From Anthracocystis setariae (lineage: Eukaryota; Basidiomycota; Ustilaginomycetes; Ustilaginales; Ustilaginaceae): a DNA stretch of 64,000 nt. Within the stretch, counting starts at the first letter, position 1, and every line of letters starts with the position of its first letter. A program made the translations under genes and the position numbers. The notes beneath the pieces are model-generated. The model worked only from the letters and a program-made list of their open reading frames with translations, made no database searches and was not told where the DNA came from. The DNA lies in assembly GCA_928724745.1 (NCBI GenBank), contig CAKMXJ010000008.1, positions 744,001-808,000 of the forward strand, given 5' to 3'. Shown here in pieces: positions 1-12,093 of the stretch.

Positions 1-1667
1 CTGCTCGGATAACTGGAAGTGACAAGAAAAGAAGGAATTGAATTTCTCGAGAAACTGCCGCAGATGCCGATTCCTCTGCATCTCTGCGCTCATCTTGCTT
101 GTAATTCAACTATCAAGGAATAAAGTGTCGTGTTTCCAGGTTGTAATTCGATTTTCAGACTGACTTCAATCTTGGGTATCAGGGGAAATGCGGGCCGCGT
201 CGATCTGTTTTCCGTTCTCTGGAGGCGTTTGATCCAAGATCCTGGGAAACAGTACTGTACTACTTAACTGTTGTTGTTTGTGTGGTTTTGCTCAAAACAA
301 AGGTCGCGAAGCGCCTGGTTGCCGTCAAGATCAAACCCGGTTAGCAAAAACAAAAACCGAGATCCCAACCGGAGCGATAGAGATTTTTTGAGAGACTGCG
401 TCTCGCGGCAAGAAGAAGCCTGCTGTAAGATGTTTCTTTCGTAAAGAGCAGAGTGTCAGCCAAAGTGTGGCTGCCTCTCTTCGCTCTGGGATATCCGAAG
501 TTGCCTTCGACACAGATACTGCACAGTAGTAGTAACTACTACACTTCTGTAATCTGTTTCGAGGAAAATGGAGGGTGGGAGCCGTTATCGAGTTGGTCGG
601 ATTGTGCCGCGTATCACTGTAAGCGCACCACGGCGTGATGCTCCATGCTCAGAAAAGCTTCTCGGATCAAGGCCCTTGTGCGTGTCGCATACAAATGTGA
701 GTCAATATACGAACGGAAGCTTGAATTGCGGACTTGTGTGACCTCGTGAGAGTGAACTATATATATACACAAGAGCCTTCAGCAATTCCTATAGCATCGC
801 CTATGGCGATGCTGTGATCATAAACTGCCAGCAAGATCTCATCTCGCTGCAACCCATGTTTGTCAGGACGATGAGATCGAGGGCTGAGATTCGATGAAGG
901 CAAGAGGGTCGATCGCGAAGGCGTGCACCGAGATGAACTGATCTCACCCTCCTGCCCATTCCGAAGGAGCTGATCCTGCAGAAGAATTGAAATGCCTACC
1001 TACCTGGCTATGATGTGTATTTTCTCCTCATCGGGTGCCGATTGTTGTAGTGTTGCGCTCATTACGTATGTGTCGTATTCGCGACGTAACACTGACGTAA
1101 TTTTTTTTCTTGGCAGTGTAGCCGGTCACCATGAATTCAACCTGGAAGCTGCACTGCCGCTACGGCGGGTGCCACACATCGATCTTCACTTGAGTGGACT
1201 AGCCGATAGCTCAAGACGGAAGCGATCGACATTATACAGAACCAAGAGGACATCAAGCTACGTAGGTCAGCATCTCAGACGTGATCTCAGATGCAGTTAT
1301 GGTCAGATCGGTACTACATAGTGACGTTCGAACGGAAACATTGCGTGAGGGTGACACTTGCTAATACTACAAGAAAACTGTTGAAAGGGAGAGAACACGA
1401 GGTCGAAAACGATCTGAAGCAAGCCATCTGCGTCAGAGCATCAGGTGAACGCCAAGAATCGACAATGCCGAAAAGGGTGGCTGATCTAAAGATTGTGTCG
1501 AAATGACAAACACTTCAAGATCATCGCTGTGTCTACAATGACCCCCCCCAAAAGGGCCGAGCGCAAAAACAGCGAAGTGGAACATGTTGTGATCGTCTGT
1601 TTTGAATGCTGCGGTGTGAGAGAGAGAAAGAAAGTGCGAACGGGGAGGTCAAAGCTCGATGACGCAT
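1..1667. other. Intergenic, no gene recognised
   Basis: Only short unrelated open frames occur here (the longest is about 110 codons) and none shows a recognisable motif. A short alternating TATATATA stretch lies near 765. A gene lying mostly outside the window on the left could have its UTR here, but I see nothing that shows it. Confidence 0.5.
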
Positions 1668-2636
1668 TTACCAGCCGCGGTCAGCGAGACGGCCGCCCTT
1701 GATGTCCTTGGTGATGTTGAGACCGACCATGGCCTCACCAAGGTTCTCAGAGACGGCAGCAAGCTTGGCGGGATCGTTGTAGTGGGTAACAGCCTCGACG
1801 ATAGCACGTGCGCGCTGGGCAGGGTTGTTGCCCTTGAAGATACCCGATCCAACGAAAACACCGTCGCTTCCGAGCTGCATCATGAGCGCAGCATCAGCGG
1901 GGGTCGCAATTCCACCGGCTGCGAAATTGACCACTGGCAGGCGCTTCAAGCGAGCAGTCTCCTTGAGAAGGTGGAAGGGAGCCTGGATCTCCTTGGCGTA
2001 AGCATAGAGCTCCTCGTCGCTCATGGAGGAGACGCGCTTGATCTCGCCCTGGATGGTACGCTGGTGACGAACAGCCTCGACGACGTTGCCGGTACCGGCC
2101 TCGCCCTTGGTTCGGATCATGGCAGCACCCTCCGAGATGCGTCGGAGCGCCTCGCCCAGGTTCTTGGCACCGCAAACGAAGGGCACCTTGAAGTTGTGCT
2201 TGTTGATGTGGTGCTGGTCGTCAGCGGGGGTGAGCACCTCGGACTCGTCAATGTAGTCGACACCGATGGCTTGCAGGATTTGAGCCTCGACGATGTGGCC
2301 GATACGGACCTTGGCCATGCAAGGAACAGTGGTGTTCTCCTGGATTTCCTTGATCATAGCGGGGTCGGACATACGGGCGACGCCACCCTCGACGCGAATG
2401 TCAGCGGGGATCTTTTCGAGGGCCATGACGGCACAAGCACCAGCGTCTTCAGCGATACGAGCCTGCTCAGCGTTAACGACGTCCATGATGACACCGCCCT
2501 TGAGCATTTGGGCAAGACCGGACTTGACACCAAAGGTACCGAGGTTAGCATCGCTCTTGGCCACGGAGCCGTTCGCCCTGGCAGGGGCGGCACCATTGGA
2601 GGTGGCGGGCAAAATGGTGGGATTCTCGGCAGACAT
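1668..2636 (-). CDS. PDX1: Pyridoxal 5'-phosphate synthase, lyase subunit (PDX1/SNZ family)
   Basis: This 322-residue protein is the synthase subunit of the DXP-independent vitamin B6 pathway. It condenses ribose 5-phosphate, glyceraldehyde 3-phosphate and ammonia (from the PDX2/SNO glutaminase) to pyridoxal phosphate in the cytosol. The family signatures are all visible: the early [14 protein letters not shown] segment, [10 protein letters not shown] with the first catalytic lysine, [15 protein letters not shown] with the second, and the phosphate-binding GEAGTGN loop near residue 180. The barrel ends with the NPxxRA helix typical of the family. Length matches the usual 290-320 residues plus a low-complexity N-terminal extension of about 30 residues. 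The start is the first in-frame ATG. No introns are needed. No PDX2 partner is in the window. Confidence 0.96.
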   Translation of the reverse strand: MSAENPTILPATSNGAAPARANGSVAKSDANLGTFGVKSGLAQMLKGGVIMDVVNAEQARIAEDAGACAVMALEKIPADIRVEGGVARMSDPAMIKEIQENTTVPCMAKVRIGHIVEAQILQAIGVDYIDESEVLTPADDQHHINKHNFKVPFVCGAKNLGEALRRISEGAAMIRTKGEAGTGNVVEAVRHQRTIQGEIKRVSSMSDEELYAYAKEIQAPFHLLKETARLKRLPVVNFAAGGIATPADAALMMQLGSDGVFVGSGIFKGNNPAQRARAIVEAVTHYNDPAKLAAVSENLGEAMVGLNITKDIKGGRLADRGW

Positions 2637-5062
2637 GATGTTCGGAGAGATTTGGAAAGGGATGGGTTGTCGAGGTCGGAGAATGAGGAGGGATGGGTTG
2701 GCTTATGAGCTTACTGGAAGCATTCAGAGGGTGCTGAGCCAGCCGAGTGACTAGGCAGCAATCCGAAGAATGGGCGAACAAGCGTTATATTAGCTATGGA
2801 ATTGCGCCACACTCACGCACAACTCAACATTTTATTGTTGAAGGGCGAGTGTGATTCTTCTCGACATGGCTCGGGCGCACCGGAGACATTTTTAGCTGCA
2901 GGACAGGATAGGACAGGACAGTAGCCTTGGTGGCTGGCTGGCTGGCTTGCCGGCCGGGGTAAAGTCGCATCTTGCGCCAAATCAAAATGCACCAATTTCT
3001 CTTTTTTGTCGGTTCCAGTGCCGCTCCTTCTTGCATGACTTGGATGCGGGCAAGCTCAATTCCCGGCCAGTCTTACGGAAGCAAGGACTGCTGGTTTCCG
3101 TAAACGACGTTTTGGATGACGCTCCTTGGTGAGGTTCTCTGCCACTGTAGGTAGCTTCGCATGGTCCGCACGGGGGGGGTTCAGTCGCACCAGGATGCTG
3201 TGACTCGTCCCTCCGTTGAAAAGGATTTCATTGCTTCGGTGAACCGCCACAGCCGGTCAAGCCAAGCGCCCGCAACGTGCACTGTCCTGTACTGTACTGT
3301 CCTGTACCATACTGTTATTGCACCCTGAAATAAATGTAGCCAAGAAAAAACTCGCCTGCGTCGGAGCTTTTGGCTGTCAGTTTCGGCTGCTTCTTTTCTT
3401 TTCTTAGTTGATTGGCACACAGCGGTGGGACAGTCTCCAATACTGTATCGGTGCTGCATGAAGTACAGGTACAGTAGTAAGAGCCAAGACTATAATGTCT
3501 GCTTCCAACTTTGTTCATTACCAAAGCGGACAGGACATAAAACTTAGTCGGATCTGTCGGAGCACGTTTCGGTCTCTCAGTCTAGACGGCTTTGCGTGCT
3601 GTCTGCTGACATCCGTGGGATGGCTAGATATGGGAACGGTGGGTGGTGTCTTAGCTGATCCTCGCATGGCGGGATTCTCAGGATTGGACTAAAGCGTTTG
3701 CTCGTGACCTTGTCATGACTCGAGGCCAACTTTAGTACCGTCAATGGTGGTTCCAACTACAGTCTGGGTCAAAGTGACATCGTTCTGGCGGTGTTGACTT
3801 TCGAGTTTGAGTCTGGTCAGGTCCCCCAGACAACATCGGAGACCACACTGCTGAACAAGCGCCTTTCGAAACTGGCCGTGGAAGCTTGCATTCTGTTCAG
3901 CAACCCGCAGCACTGTGGATGATTTGCACTCCAAACGAATTGGACAGAGACACACACTTCGTTTGTAGCAAGGATTGTTGTCGACGAACAAATGCACCGT
4001 TGTACCTGGGACGGATGCCATGGCCATCTGTATGAAGTGTCGGGCAGCTCTGGATAGGTTCACGTCCACCAAGCTCCAATTCACAACCGAGCGTGCGCCA
4101 AGACCATCAGCGGCGGTACCATCAGTGCACATGGTCAGACTGTTCGAGCCCACGAGCCGGGAAGACAGCATACGGCATCTAGATCGGGTAGATCAAGGAG
4201 GGCATGGCACTTGCTGTGTATGTACATAAGTGCGTCTCTACCCTACTCGACTGCTTGCACTCGCATAGTGTCTGCTTTCGTGGCTAACGTCACTTCCACC
4301 AACACAAGAACAACAGGATGGCAGTCTGACGGGGATTGTCGCCGCTACTCCCTGGAACGTATCATACCGGGTTGAGAGAGAGCTGAGATGTAATAGGAGT
4401 ATGTCAGCATGACCAATACGCGAGCCTTCATCACGTGCGCTGATTGCATCTTCCCGGATGCTGCCGGCTAGCGCTGCGTTTTTCCTCGAAAGCAACTTTC
4501 GAATTGCCAAATTGTGAGTCTGTCCCGTATTGTGATTTGAAATGGCCACCGTAGAAATTGATGCATTTGTACGTATTTCAAACGATAAGAGTATTCGTGC
4601 GAAAGGAGTTGGGACGAGCCAAAAGTTGGACATTTGTCAGAGGCCCAAGGCGGCCAAAGGCGACCAGCGAGCAGGCGGAAATTCATCGACTGTAGAGCGC
4701 ACTGCACTTGCCCAAAAAAAAAAACCAAGAAAAGCTGATCACCCAAATTGGCTCGGTCGGTTGAAATTGGCGACAGGTCGACGCTGAGAAGAAAGCTCGA
4801 ATCAGAATCCCAAATTTGCAACCAGTCGAGCGCTGGGCGAGGATGAGCGAGGCAAGCAAAGCAAAGCAAAGCAAGAGCGTCAGAGTTGGAGTTGGTCAGA
4901 CAGAATTCCGTCGTTCGTTGTGAGAGAGAAGAGCTAGCGCACCATCGGCTGATCACCTTGAATCGGTGCCGACGCCATCACTTGCCTTTTGCTTGTTCTC
5001 CACCTCCTTCCTCACCTAACACCTTTGGGATCGTCACCTCCCTTTTCACCTACACGTACATC
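2637..5062. other. Long intergenic region with simple repeats
   Basis: About 2.4 kb separates PDX1 (minus) from the Rieske gene (plus), so it holds both upstream regions. It contains short tandem runs: GGACA-type near 2905, GGCT near 2935, TACTGTACTG-type around 3290-3320, and GCAAA near 4856. Open frames here (for example 3713-4171 minus, 152 codons) have no recognisable domain, and I do not call them genes. Confidence 0.5.
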
Positions 5063-6748
5063 ATGGCTGCTCCCGTTGCTCGTAGCGCCTTCCGCAAGGC
5101 CATCAATCTTCCGTACGTGTCCCATCTCCACGACACTTTTACACACGCATCCGACGCTTCTCTCCTTGGCACACATCGATCCTTTGTCAGCGAAGCACAT
5201 GCAGGAGAATGGGGCTGTTGGACAGGCTGTATCAACTCTCGACAGTCTTGCTCTGAACATATCCATCACAGTTGATTTGCTCGGACCCAGGCGATTAGAG
5301 CCATCAATCCAGCTGCTGTTCCTTCTTGGCACTTTCTACCAGCATATCCATCAACTCGCATCACCCAGTGACATTGAAGCTGACTTTCTACTTTCGTTTT
5401 TGCCTCTACTTTACATGCTATCCTCGCTTCGACCGATCGCTCAACTTTTATTGCATTGCGCCTATGTTGCACCAATCCATACCGACGATGGCTCTACATG
5501 GCCTCATTTCGAATTTTTGACGCCATCCTTCACTGCATCACCACCTCTTCGATGCATCATCCACGTCTCGTCCCTTTCATATACTTGTGCGTACCCGTCA
5601 TCACGCCATTATGCAGTCCCACCGCGGCTACCGCCTCCAACGGCACCCCGGTCGCTGCTGGCATCAACTTTGCCGCCCGTGCCCCTGCCGACCCTCACGC
5701 TCACGGACATGGCCCTTCCCTTCGATCTGACGCTCACCAGGTTCCCAAATGGGCTTCCAACCTTGGCAACTCCAACGGCGTCTTCAGCGCACGATCTGGT
5801 GTCAACGGTAAGTTTTCCGCCATTCAATCACTTCAGCATCGCCATCGACATGGTAGCCCACTGCAGCAGCTCCAAGCAACAGTATCACAAAAGCGACAGA
5901 TATCCGTCCAAGTGGAGCTATCGTCTGCGATCAACTTGCATGCATGATTCTAGACGATTGCAGAAGAGGCTATTTAGGGCGAAAGACGCAAAATCTCGTC
6001 TCGCTCACGAGACCGATGCCACCTCCGTGTCGATCCCGGCGCTTGCTGTGACCCACATCACTACAACATCACTAAAGCTGTTGACTGAACTGACACCTTT
6101 TTCCCCCCCCCCAATTGCAATGCTGCTCGACTAGCTCTCCCCACTGTTGGCCAGCGCTACTTTTCGTCGTCGTCGCGAAGCCTCCAGGCTACTCAGCCTG
6201 ACCAGGTGCCCGACTTTTCGGGTTACCGCACCAAGAACGCCGATGGCAACAAGGCTTTTTCGTACTTTATGGTCGGCTCCATGGGTCTCGTCGCCGCCTC
6301 CGGCGCCAAGGCCACCGTCTCGGATTTCCTCGCATCCATGGGTGCCTCGTCAGATGTTCTTGCGCTTGCCAAGGTCGAAGTTGACATGAACTCGATTCCC
6401 GAGGGCAAGAACGCTATCATCAAGTGGCGTGGTAAGCCCGTATTCGTTCGTCACCGTACCAAAGAGGAGATCGACGAGGCCAACGCTGTCGACATCTCCA
6501 AGCTTCGTGACCCCCAGAAGGACTCGGACCGAGCCAAGCGTCCAGAGTGGCTCGTCATGCTTGGTGTTTGCACCCACCTTGGTTGTGTGCCCATCGGTGA
6601 GGCTGGTGACTTTGGCGGCTGGTACTGCCCTTGCCACGGTTCGCACTACGACATCTCCGGCCGTGCGCGCAAAGGTCCCGCTCCGCTTAACCTCGAGGTG
6701 CCCGAGTACGACTTCAACGACGGTGAGAACAAGCTCATCATCGGTTAA
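5063..6748 (+). CDS. RIP1: Mitochondrial Rieske iron-sulfur subunit of cytochrome bc1 (three exons)
   Basis: Spliced gene with exons 5063-5112, 5617-5807 and 6135-6748 (284 residues). Introns are GTACGT...GCAG (504 bp) and GTAAGT...CTAG (327 bp); the joins keep frame exactly (CC+T, G+CT). The product is the Rieske 2Fe-2S subunit of respiratory complex III, carrying electrons from ubiquinol to cytochrome c1. The C-terminal domain has both cluster boxes, CTHLGCVP and CPCHGSHYD, which supply the two Cys and two His ligands. A hydrophobic segment ([15 protein letters not shown]) precedes the flexible hinge, and exons 1 and 2 encode a basic, Ala/Ser-rich mitochondrial presequence. The first exon encodes only 16 full codons, so its start rests on the good donor site and frame rather than on homology. 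Confidence 0.9.
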
Positions 6749-7438
6749 ACTTGTTCTTTAGCTATAACCCTTTGCACTTGTTTCCAATCGATACAGTTGT
6801 GATCCAGATGATCCACGGGCGTGTGATATCATTTAGCGACGATGCCCAAGCCTTTGTCCAACATAGAAAACAGGCTCTTGTGAGATGTGCATCAAATGCG
6901 ATGGATGCTCTAAGCAGCAATCATTCTCCCATCCCTCTGCATTCTTAGAGACTTGGAGCCAAGCCTTTCAGAGCCTTGCTTCGGAGTCAGACAATCACAG
7001 GCAGAAAGTACGGTACTGTGGACAGTGGACAGTGCCAACGCGTGCATGCGATTCAGGGTGCAGCGCTGCTACCGTCGCTTTTTTTTTTTCCCAGAGAATG
7101 AGCCTGACTTGGCAGACCAACACTTGTCACTTATTAGACTCGGGTCACGCATGCGCGTTGGAACCCTTTTGATTGTCATTCTGCTGTTCGCAACTATCAA
7201 ACCACCTAATCCTCATCCTTCCCCCTCAAAAACCCACAGCTGCTCTGCCACAACCTAGTGGTATACAGCCTTTGGCGCTGGTGTAGACATCCCGCACAGC
7301 TACAACCTTCAGCTCCATTTGCTTGTCCCCAGGCTCGCCTTCACTTGCGCCAGGTGGTGATTGCATCGGATTGGAACCACCTCGGCTGCTGCTCATGCAC
7401 CATCTCCCATCGATCATACGCAGTGGCGCAAACCACAC
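6749..7438. other. Intergenic, upstream of dynactin
   Basis: This is 690 bp between the Rieske stop and the dynactin ATG. It contains a short T tract near 7080, but I see no gene or RNA. An intron in the 5' UTR of the dynactin gene cannot be excluded. Confidence 0.45.
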
Positions 7439-10400
7439 ATGATGGATACACAGAAGCCCGCCAATGCGCCACCGCAGCCGCTCTCCCTACACACGCGCGT
7501 CACAGTATCTAATCTTGGTCATGGTGAAGTCCTCTTCGTCGGCCAAACCTCGTTTGCTCCTGGTGTGTGGGTCGGTATCGAGCTCGACAACCCAAATGGC
7601 AAGAACAACGGCTCTGTGCAAGGAAAGCGATACTTCGAATGCCAAGATGGCTATGGTGTCTTTGTCCGTTCCAGCCAAGTCCACGTTCTCTCGCCAGAGG
7701 AAGAAATGCACAGTATTGATGACGAGCCCATCGCACTACCCGCATCCGCGGTCCGAGCGACACGCCCAACCACAGCCCCTTCCTCTAGCGCTGCAGTGCG
7801 TCTCAGTCCACGTAAGAGTGTAGCAGCTGCGCCAGCCAGAGCACCGGTATCTCGCTCGGGTCTAGCATCCACAGCTCCCCCTCCTGCCGTCCGACGAACG
7901 AGCTCAGCAAGCGTTGCAAGTGCTTCATCCTCTGCCTCCGCCTCAAGACCACCCATTTCGGCAAGTGCATCAGCAGCAGCGCGTGCAGGATCGCCCGTCA
8001 AGTCAGCTGCGGGCGCACGTTCACCTATCAAGCCATCGGCCACGTCAGGCCGGCTCTCTGTTGCATCAAGCTCCGCTCGCTCAGCAGCCGCGAGTTCTCT
8101 CGCAAGCCGTACTGGTTCTCCCAGCACACCTGCCACAGCCACACGCACCGTCAGACCGACTGTGGCTACTTCGACTGGAGCGACCCCAGCCGCAAGAACA
8201 GCAGTAGGTACTTCAAGCGTCGCAAAAATAACCACTCGGCCACTCAATGCCTCCACGGCAGCGAGCTCTCAATCGCCGTCATCGGTGCGGGCAGGACTCC
8301 GCCCTGTTCCTATTAGCCGCCCTTCCATGCTGTCTGCAGGAGCGCGTTCTGCTACATCCAGTCCCAGCGGCACATCGGCATCGCGCGTTGCTGCAGCTCG
8401 AGCCGCCGCCGGCTCTGCTCCCATGTCCCGGGCTGGAAGCGTAGCAGGCTCTGCTTCACGCGCTGGCAGCTCTCTAGCACCTTCACGCTTAGGCCCAAGA
8501 AGCTCAGCTGGAAGCGCCGTCAGCTCGGGACGCACAAGCGCATCCCAACGACTTCACGATTTCGACGATGGCAGTGCTCACAGTTACTTTGGCGCAGATG
8601 ACGATGACCACGATGCCCTTCTCGATACCGAATCCCCCACTGCTGGCCTCAGCACCGACACCATCGCCCGCAGAGCCAATCTCGACGACGAACTCGAGGA
8701 TGAATTACATGAGGTCTATGCTGATGAAGGCGACCAGACCATCTCTGCAGCACCCGAAGAGTCGGGACTTCGTAGCACAAAGATGCTCAACAAGTCAACT
8801 CGCAATTTCATGAGCCTGGTTGAGCCAGCCTCCTCTACTGCAGCGGTGCGCTCATCAGCCGAGTTTGGTGCTCTACAGAAGGAAGTTGAGGAGCTACGAG
8901 CCAAAGTGCGCGTACTCGAAAAGAAGCGCGATGACGAGCGCGCTCGAATCGCGGAACTCGAAAAGATCAAGGAACAAGCCGAGGTATCCATCGCCACCGC
9001 GCCAAAGCTCACTGCTAGAGTGCAAGAGCTGCAGGCCGAGCTCAAGGATCAGAAAAAGCTCGAGAAAGACTGGGCTATGCAGAAGGACGACTTTGAGCGC
9101 CAGCTTTTACGGATCAACGACGAGCTCGAGTCGCTCACACTGGATCGCGAGATGGCCGAAGAAAAGGCCGAATCAGCTGCACTCGAGGCGCAAGAGCATC
9201 TCATGTCTCTGGAGGCAGCAAATGCTAAGATCCAAGCCATGGAGAAGGATTTGAATCCACATCTGCTGCGGCGTGCTCAAAACGATGAATCACAAGAAGG
9301 ACTCGACGAACAGGAGGGAGGGTCCCTTTATTCTGCTGCCACCGACCTTTTGCAGCGTGAGAACAACCAGCTTCGCCGGGTGCTTCGTGACTTGCGCGAC
9401 CGTTCCAATGAGATCGAGGGCGAACAACGACGCAAGATACTGGAGTTGGAACGTGAAAACGCGGAACTCATCGAGCTCAACTCGACCAACGATTCGCTGC
9501 TTCCCGAGCTAGAGAACGCAGAGTCGATGATCGAAGACCTCAAGCTTCAGCTTGACGATGCCCTGGGCGCCCAGGACTTGGTCGAGCAGCTCACCGAGCG
9601 CAACTTGCAGCTCAGTGATCTGGTCAAAAAGTTGCGCGACGAGATCGAAGAGCACGAGACTATCGCCGAGATCAACAATGAGCTAGAGGAGCAGCATACC
9701 ATCAACGAAAAGGAGCTCCGCGAAGAAGTCGATCTGTGCGAATCGCGCATTCGTGACCTGCAGGCTCGTAACGAAGGGCTCGAGAACAATGCCGTCGACT
9801 ATCAGAACACGTTTGCTCAATTCCGCGAGTTGGTTTCCAACTTGCAGAGCGAGCTCGAGGCTGCCAAGGCCGAACAAGCCGAATATGGCGGTCAAGGCGG
9901 TGCGGGACGCAAAGATTTGGCCGACCAAGCGATGCTCAACCTCAACCTCAAGCTCCAGTCCAGTGCTCTCAAGAGCCAGGCCAAGACGATCGATTTGGAG
10001 CTCGGACGATTGCAGGCATCTCAGGCCACGGCGCAGCTCAAGATGGTGCAGTCGTACTTGCCCAGCGCCTACTTTGAGGCGGATGCCGATGCGGTCAATT
10101 GCTTGCTCTTCTTCCGTCGTATGGCGGTCAAGTCGGATCTCATCAAATCCATCGTTGAGACCAACCACGATATCCAGGAGAGCTTGTCCGGAATCGTGCC
10201 AGAGATCATGGTCAGCGTCTGCCAGATGCGTCATTCGATCGCCCACTTCAGCGCCCTTTCGAGACAGATCGCGGCCGTGCTGCGTCTGGCTCCAACGGAG
10301 GTCTTCCTCCGGGGTGGCCGAATCTACCGCGAAAACATGGCCATCGAGCGCAAGATCGACGGATTCATCGGGGCTCTGCGTCGAGAAGAGCTCAAGGAGC

Positions 10401-12046
10401 TTGACTGCGGTCAAGAGTTCGGTCGCTTCGTCAAGCAATTCGAAGACTTCAACATGGCTCTCGGTGGAGATGAGAACGATAGTGATCTGGCTGCCAAGGA
10501 GGTTGGCTCTGCCAACTTGATCGATCACGATCTCGACACGTTGATTGCAGCCCTTGGATATGCCAAACAGCAGCTCGCTCAGCTGTATGCGGACGATGAT
10601 GTGGAATGGGACATGGGCGGCAAGAACATCGAGGATGACCTGTTCGACCCTTTGCAGGAGCTGATCAATCGCATTCGCAACACCAAGGTGCTCACGCGCA
10701 AGGTGCTGCGAAGACTGCTGAGCCTGGCAGAAAACGACGAGGCGGTGCGCATGGAGGCGATCATGGACCTGCCACCGCTGGGTAGGCTCACGTCGCAGCT
10801 GGTCACGTTTGCCACCAAGCTTTCCAAGTCGATCTCGACGTATGTTGGCGAGGTGCGTACCTCCAAGATGGCATTCGAGATTTCCAAGGTGACTGACATG
10901 GTGGCCGAAGCAACCGAGGAGGGACTTGGCAAGCCCGATGTCAGTCTTTGGTCTGGACCGCTCGCGTCGACTTCGCAATTCGCCACCACGATCCAGACGG
11001 TGCTCACTGCCATTGTCGAGCAAGAAAACGTCATCCGCATCGACGGTCCAGGTCCTTGGCTCGCACGCGCCGAAGATATCAAGACGCAGGCGGCGCAGAA
11101 CCCGGAACTCGAACGGCAAATTGCCAAGGTGAGCGAAGACGCACGCGATCTTCTGCGACAAGTCAAAGCACGCGACCAAGCGCTGCAGGAGGGGTCGATC
11201 AAGATCGAGCGGCTTCAAAAGCAGCTCGAAAAGTCCAAGGCACAGGAGGACGAGCATAGCGATGTGCGTGCCACGCTCACCGAGACGCAGCGTCAAGCCA
11301 AAGCGTACCAGGATGCAAACGATTCGTTGCAGAGCGAGATCGAGGTGCTGCAGAAGGAGAATGACACGCTCAAGGCGCAGGTGACTTCGGCGACTGTCGA
11401 GGGGGCTGCAGGAGCGGAGCCGGGTAGCAAGGGCGAAGCTGGGTCTGCTTCTCGAGCGGTGCAGGAAGGAGGTCTCGAGGTAGGCTCCAGCTATGGTAGC
11501 TTGGAGACTTCGTATCTGGTGGGTCGGTTGGAAGCGCTCAACGGTGCGCTCAAACATCTTCGAACCGAAAACGCCGTGCTGAAGGGTAGTGCGTTGCTGC
11601 AGCAGATGGATGCCTTGCCGGCTCTGGGCCGACGTCAAGTGTCTGTTGCTGTATCGGCAGCGCAAGGTAGGAGCGGCGATGAGAGCGATACGAAGAAGGT
11701 CGGTGAGCCAGTCAAGCGGTCCACTGGTCGCGTCGCACGCACAATGATGGCAGGTGGGGTTCGGGCAGAGATCAAGAGCGTGTACAGCAACGCACTCACC
11801 ACATTGGCCATGTCGAGCGTCATCGACCTCACTCCTGTCACCAAGTCAACCGCGTCAGAACACAACAGCTGCGACAAGGAGAAAAGGCAAGCAGCACGCA
11901 AAGGCGGAGTCCGTCCCTGGCTGCCCTACCACAAACAACCGCAGATTCAGCTGCAACAGCAGACGCAGACAAGAACCAAGCTTCTCCGCCAACTCTCCGC
12001 TCTGTCCGATAAGCTCGGCCCATCTTCGACGCCGATCAAGGCGTAA
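7439..12046 (+). CDS. Dynactin large subunit p150-Glued
   Basis: A 1535-residue protein starting at the first in-frame ATG (a second ATG follows immediately). An N-terminal CAP-Gly domain (about residues 20-75) has the GVWVGIELD strand and the GKNNG tubulin/EB-binding motif. It is followed by a long Ser/Ala/Arg/Pro-rich basic linker (about 100-370), an acidic stretch, and then heptad-rich coiled coils from about 475 to 830. The dynactin domain comes next, and a second coiled coil lies before the C terminus. In the family this subunit links cytoplasmic dynein to the Arp1 filament and to microtubule plus ends, supporting retrograde transport and nuclear migration in hyphae. No introns are apparent. 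Its 3' end faces UTP23, 175 bp away. A 21-22 bp A tract follows the stop near 12072. Confidence 0.92.
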   Translation: MMDTQKPANAPPQPLSLHTRVTVSNLGHGEVLFVGQTSFAPGVWVGIELDNPNGKNNGSVQGKRYFECQDGYGVFVRSSQVHVLSPEEEMHSIDDEPIALPASAVRATRPTTAPSSSAAVRLSPRKSVAAAPARAPVSRSGLASTAPPPAVRRTSSASVASASSSASASRPPISASASAAARAGSPVKSAAGARSPIKPSATSGRLSVASSSARSAAASSLASRTGSPSTPATATRTVRPTVATSTGATPAARTAVGTSSVAKITTRPLNASTAASSQSPSSVRAGLRPVPISRPSMLSAGARSATSSPSGTSASRVAAARAAAGSAPMSRAGSVAGSASRAGSSLAPSRLGPRSSAGSAVSSGRTSASQRLHDFDDGSAHSYFGADDDDHDALLDTESPTAGLSTDTIARRANLDDELEDELHEVYADEGDQTISAAPEESGLRSTKMLNKSTRNFMSLVEPASSTAAVRSSAEFGALQKEVEELRAKVRVLEKKRDDERARIAELEKIKEQAEVSIATAPKLTARVQELQAELKDQKKLEKDWAMQKDDFERQLLRINDELESLTLDREMAEEKAESAALEAQEHLMSLEAANAKIQAMEKDLNPHLLRRAQNDESQEGLDEQEGGSLYSAATDLLQRENNQLRRVLRDLRDRSNEIEGEQRRKILELERENAELIELNSTNDSLLPELENAESMIEDLKLQLDDALGAQDLVEQLTERNLQLSDLVKKLRDEIEEHETIAEINNELEEQHTINEKELREEVDLCESRIRDLQARNEGLENNAVDYQNTFAQFRELVSNLQSELEAAKAEQAEYGGQGGAGRKDLADQAMLNLNLKLQSSALKSQAKTIDLELGRLQASQATAQLKMVQSYLPSAYFEADADAVNCLLFFRRMAVKSDLIKSIVETNHDIQESLSGIVPEIMVSVCQMRHSIAHFSALSRQIAAVLRLAPTEVFLRGGRIYRENMAIERKIDGFIGALRREELKELDCGQEFGRFVKQFEDFNMALGGDENDSDLAAKEVGSANLIDHDLDTLIAALGYAKQQLAQLYADDDVEWDMGGKNIEDDLFDPLQELINRIRNTKVLTRKVLRRLLSLAENDEAVRMEAIMDLPPLGRLTSQLVTFATKLSKSISTYVGEVRTSKMAFEISKVTDMVAEATEEGLGKPDVSLWSGPLASTSQFATTIQTVLTAIVEQENVIRIDGPGPWLARAEDIKTQAAQNPELERQIAKVSEDARDLLRQVKARDQALQEGSIKIERLQKQLEKSKAQEDEHSDVRATLTETQRQAKAYQDANDSLQSEIEVLQKENDTLKAQVTSATVEGAAGAEPGSKGEAGSASRAVQEGGLEVGSSYGSLETSYLVGRLEALNGALKHLRTENAVLKGSALLQQMDALPALGRRQVSVAVSAAQGRSGDESDTKKVGEPVKRSTGRVARTMMAGGVRAEIKSVYSNALTTLAMSSVIDLTPVTKSTASEHNSCDKEKRQAARKGGVRPWLPYHKQPQIQLQQQTQTRTKLLRQLSALSDKLGPSSTPIKA

Positions 12047-12071
12047 ACTGATACACAGTGTTTGGAAGTAT

Positions 12072-12093
12072 TAAAAAAAAAAAAAAAAAAAAA
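12072..12093. repeat. Poly(A) homopolymer tract
   Basis: An uninterrupted run of about 21 A residues lies in the short convergent gap between dynactin and UTP23. A GA dinucleotide run follows near 12208. Length is likely to vary between strains. Confidence 0.8.

Noticed and set aside
1659..2708. Open frame of 349 codons opposite PDX1
   Set aside because: It is the mirror of a well-conserved gene; codon bias of PDX1 removes stops on the other strand and the translation has no family features.
3713..4171. 152-codon frame in the PDX1-Rieske gap
   Set aside because: It starts with ATG, but composition and residue pattern look random, and it overlaps other frames of similar length; no support for a gene.
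4989..6134. 381-codon frame across the 5' part of the Rieske gene
   Set aside because: It reads through both introns in a frame different from the conserved Rieske exons and has no domain.
9683..11665. Open frame of 660 codons opposite dynactin
   Set aside because: Antisense shadow of the coiled-coil region, rich in Leu/Arg/His as expected for a mirror frame, without a domain.
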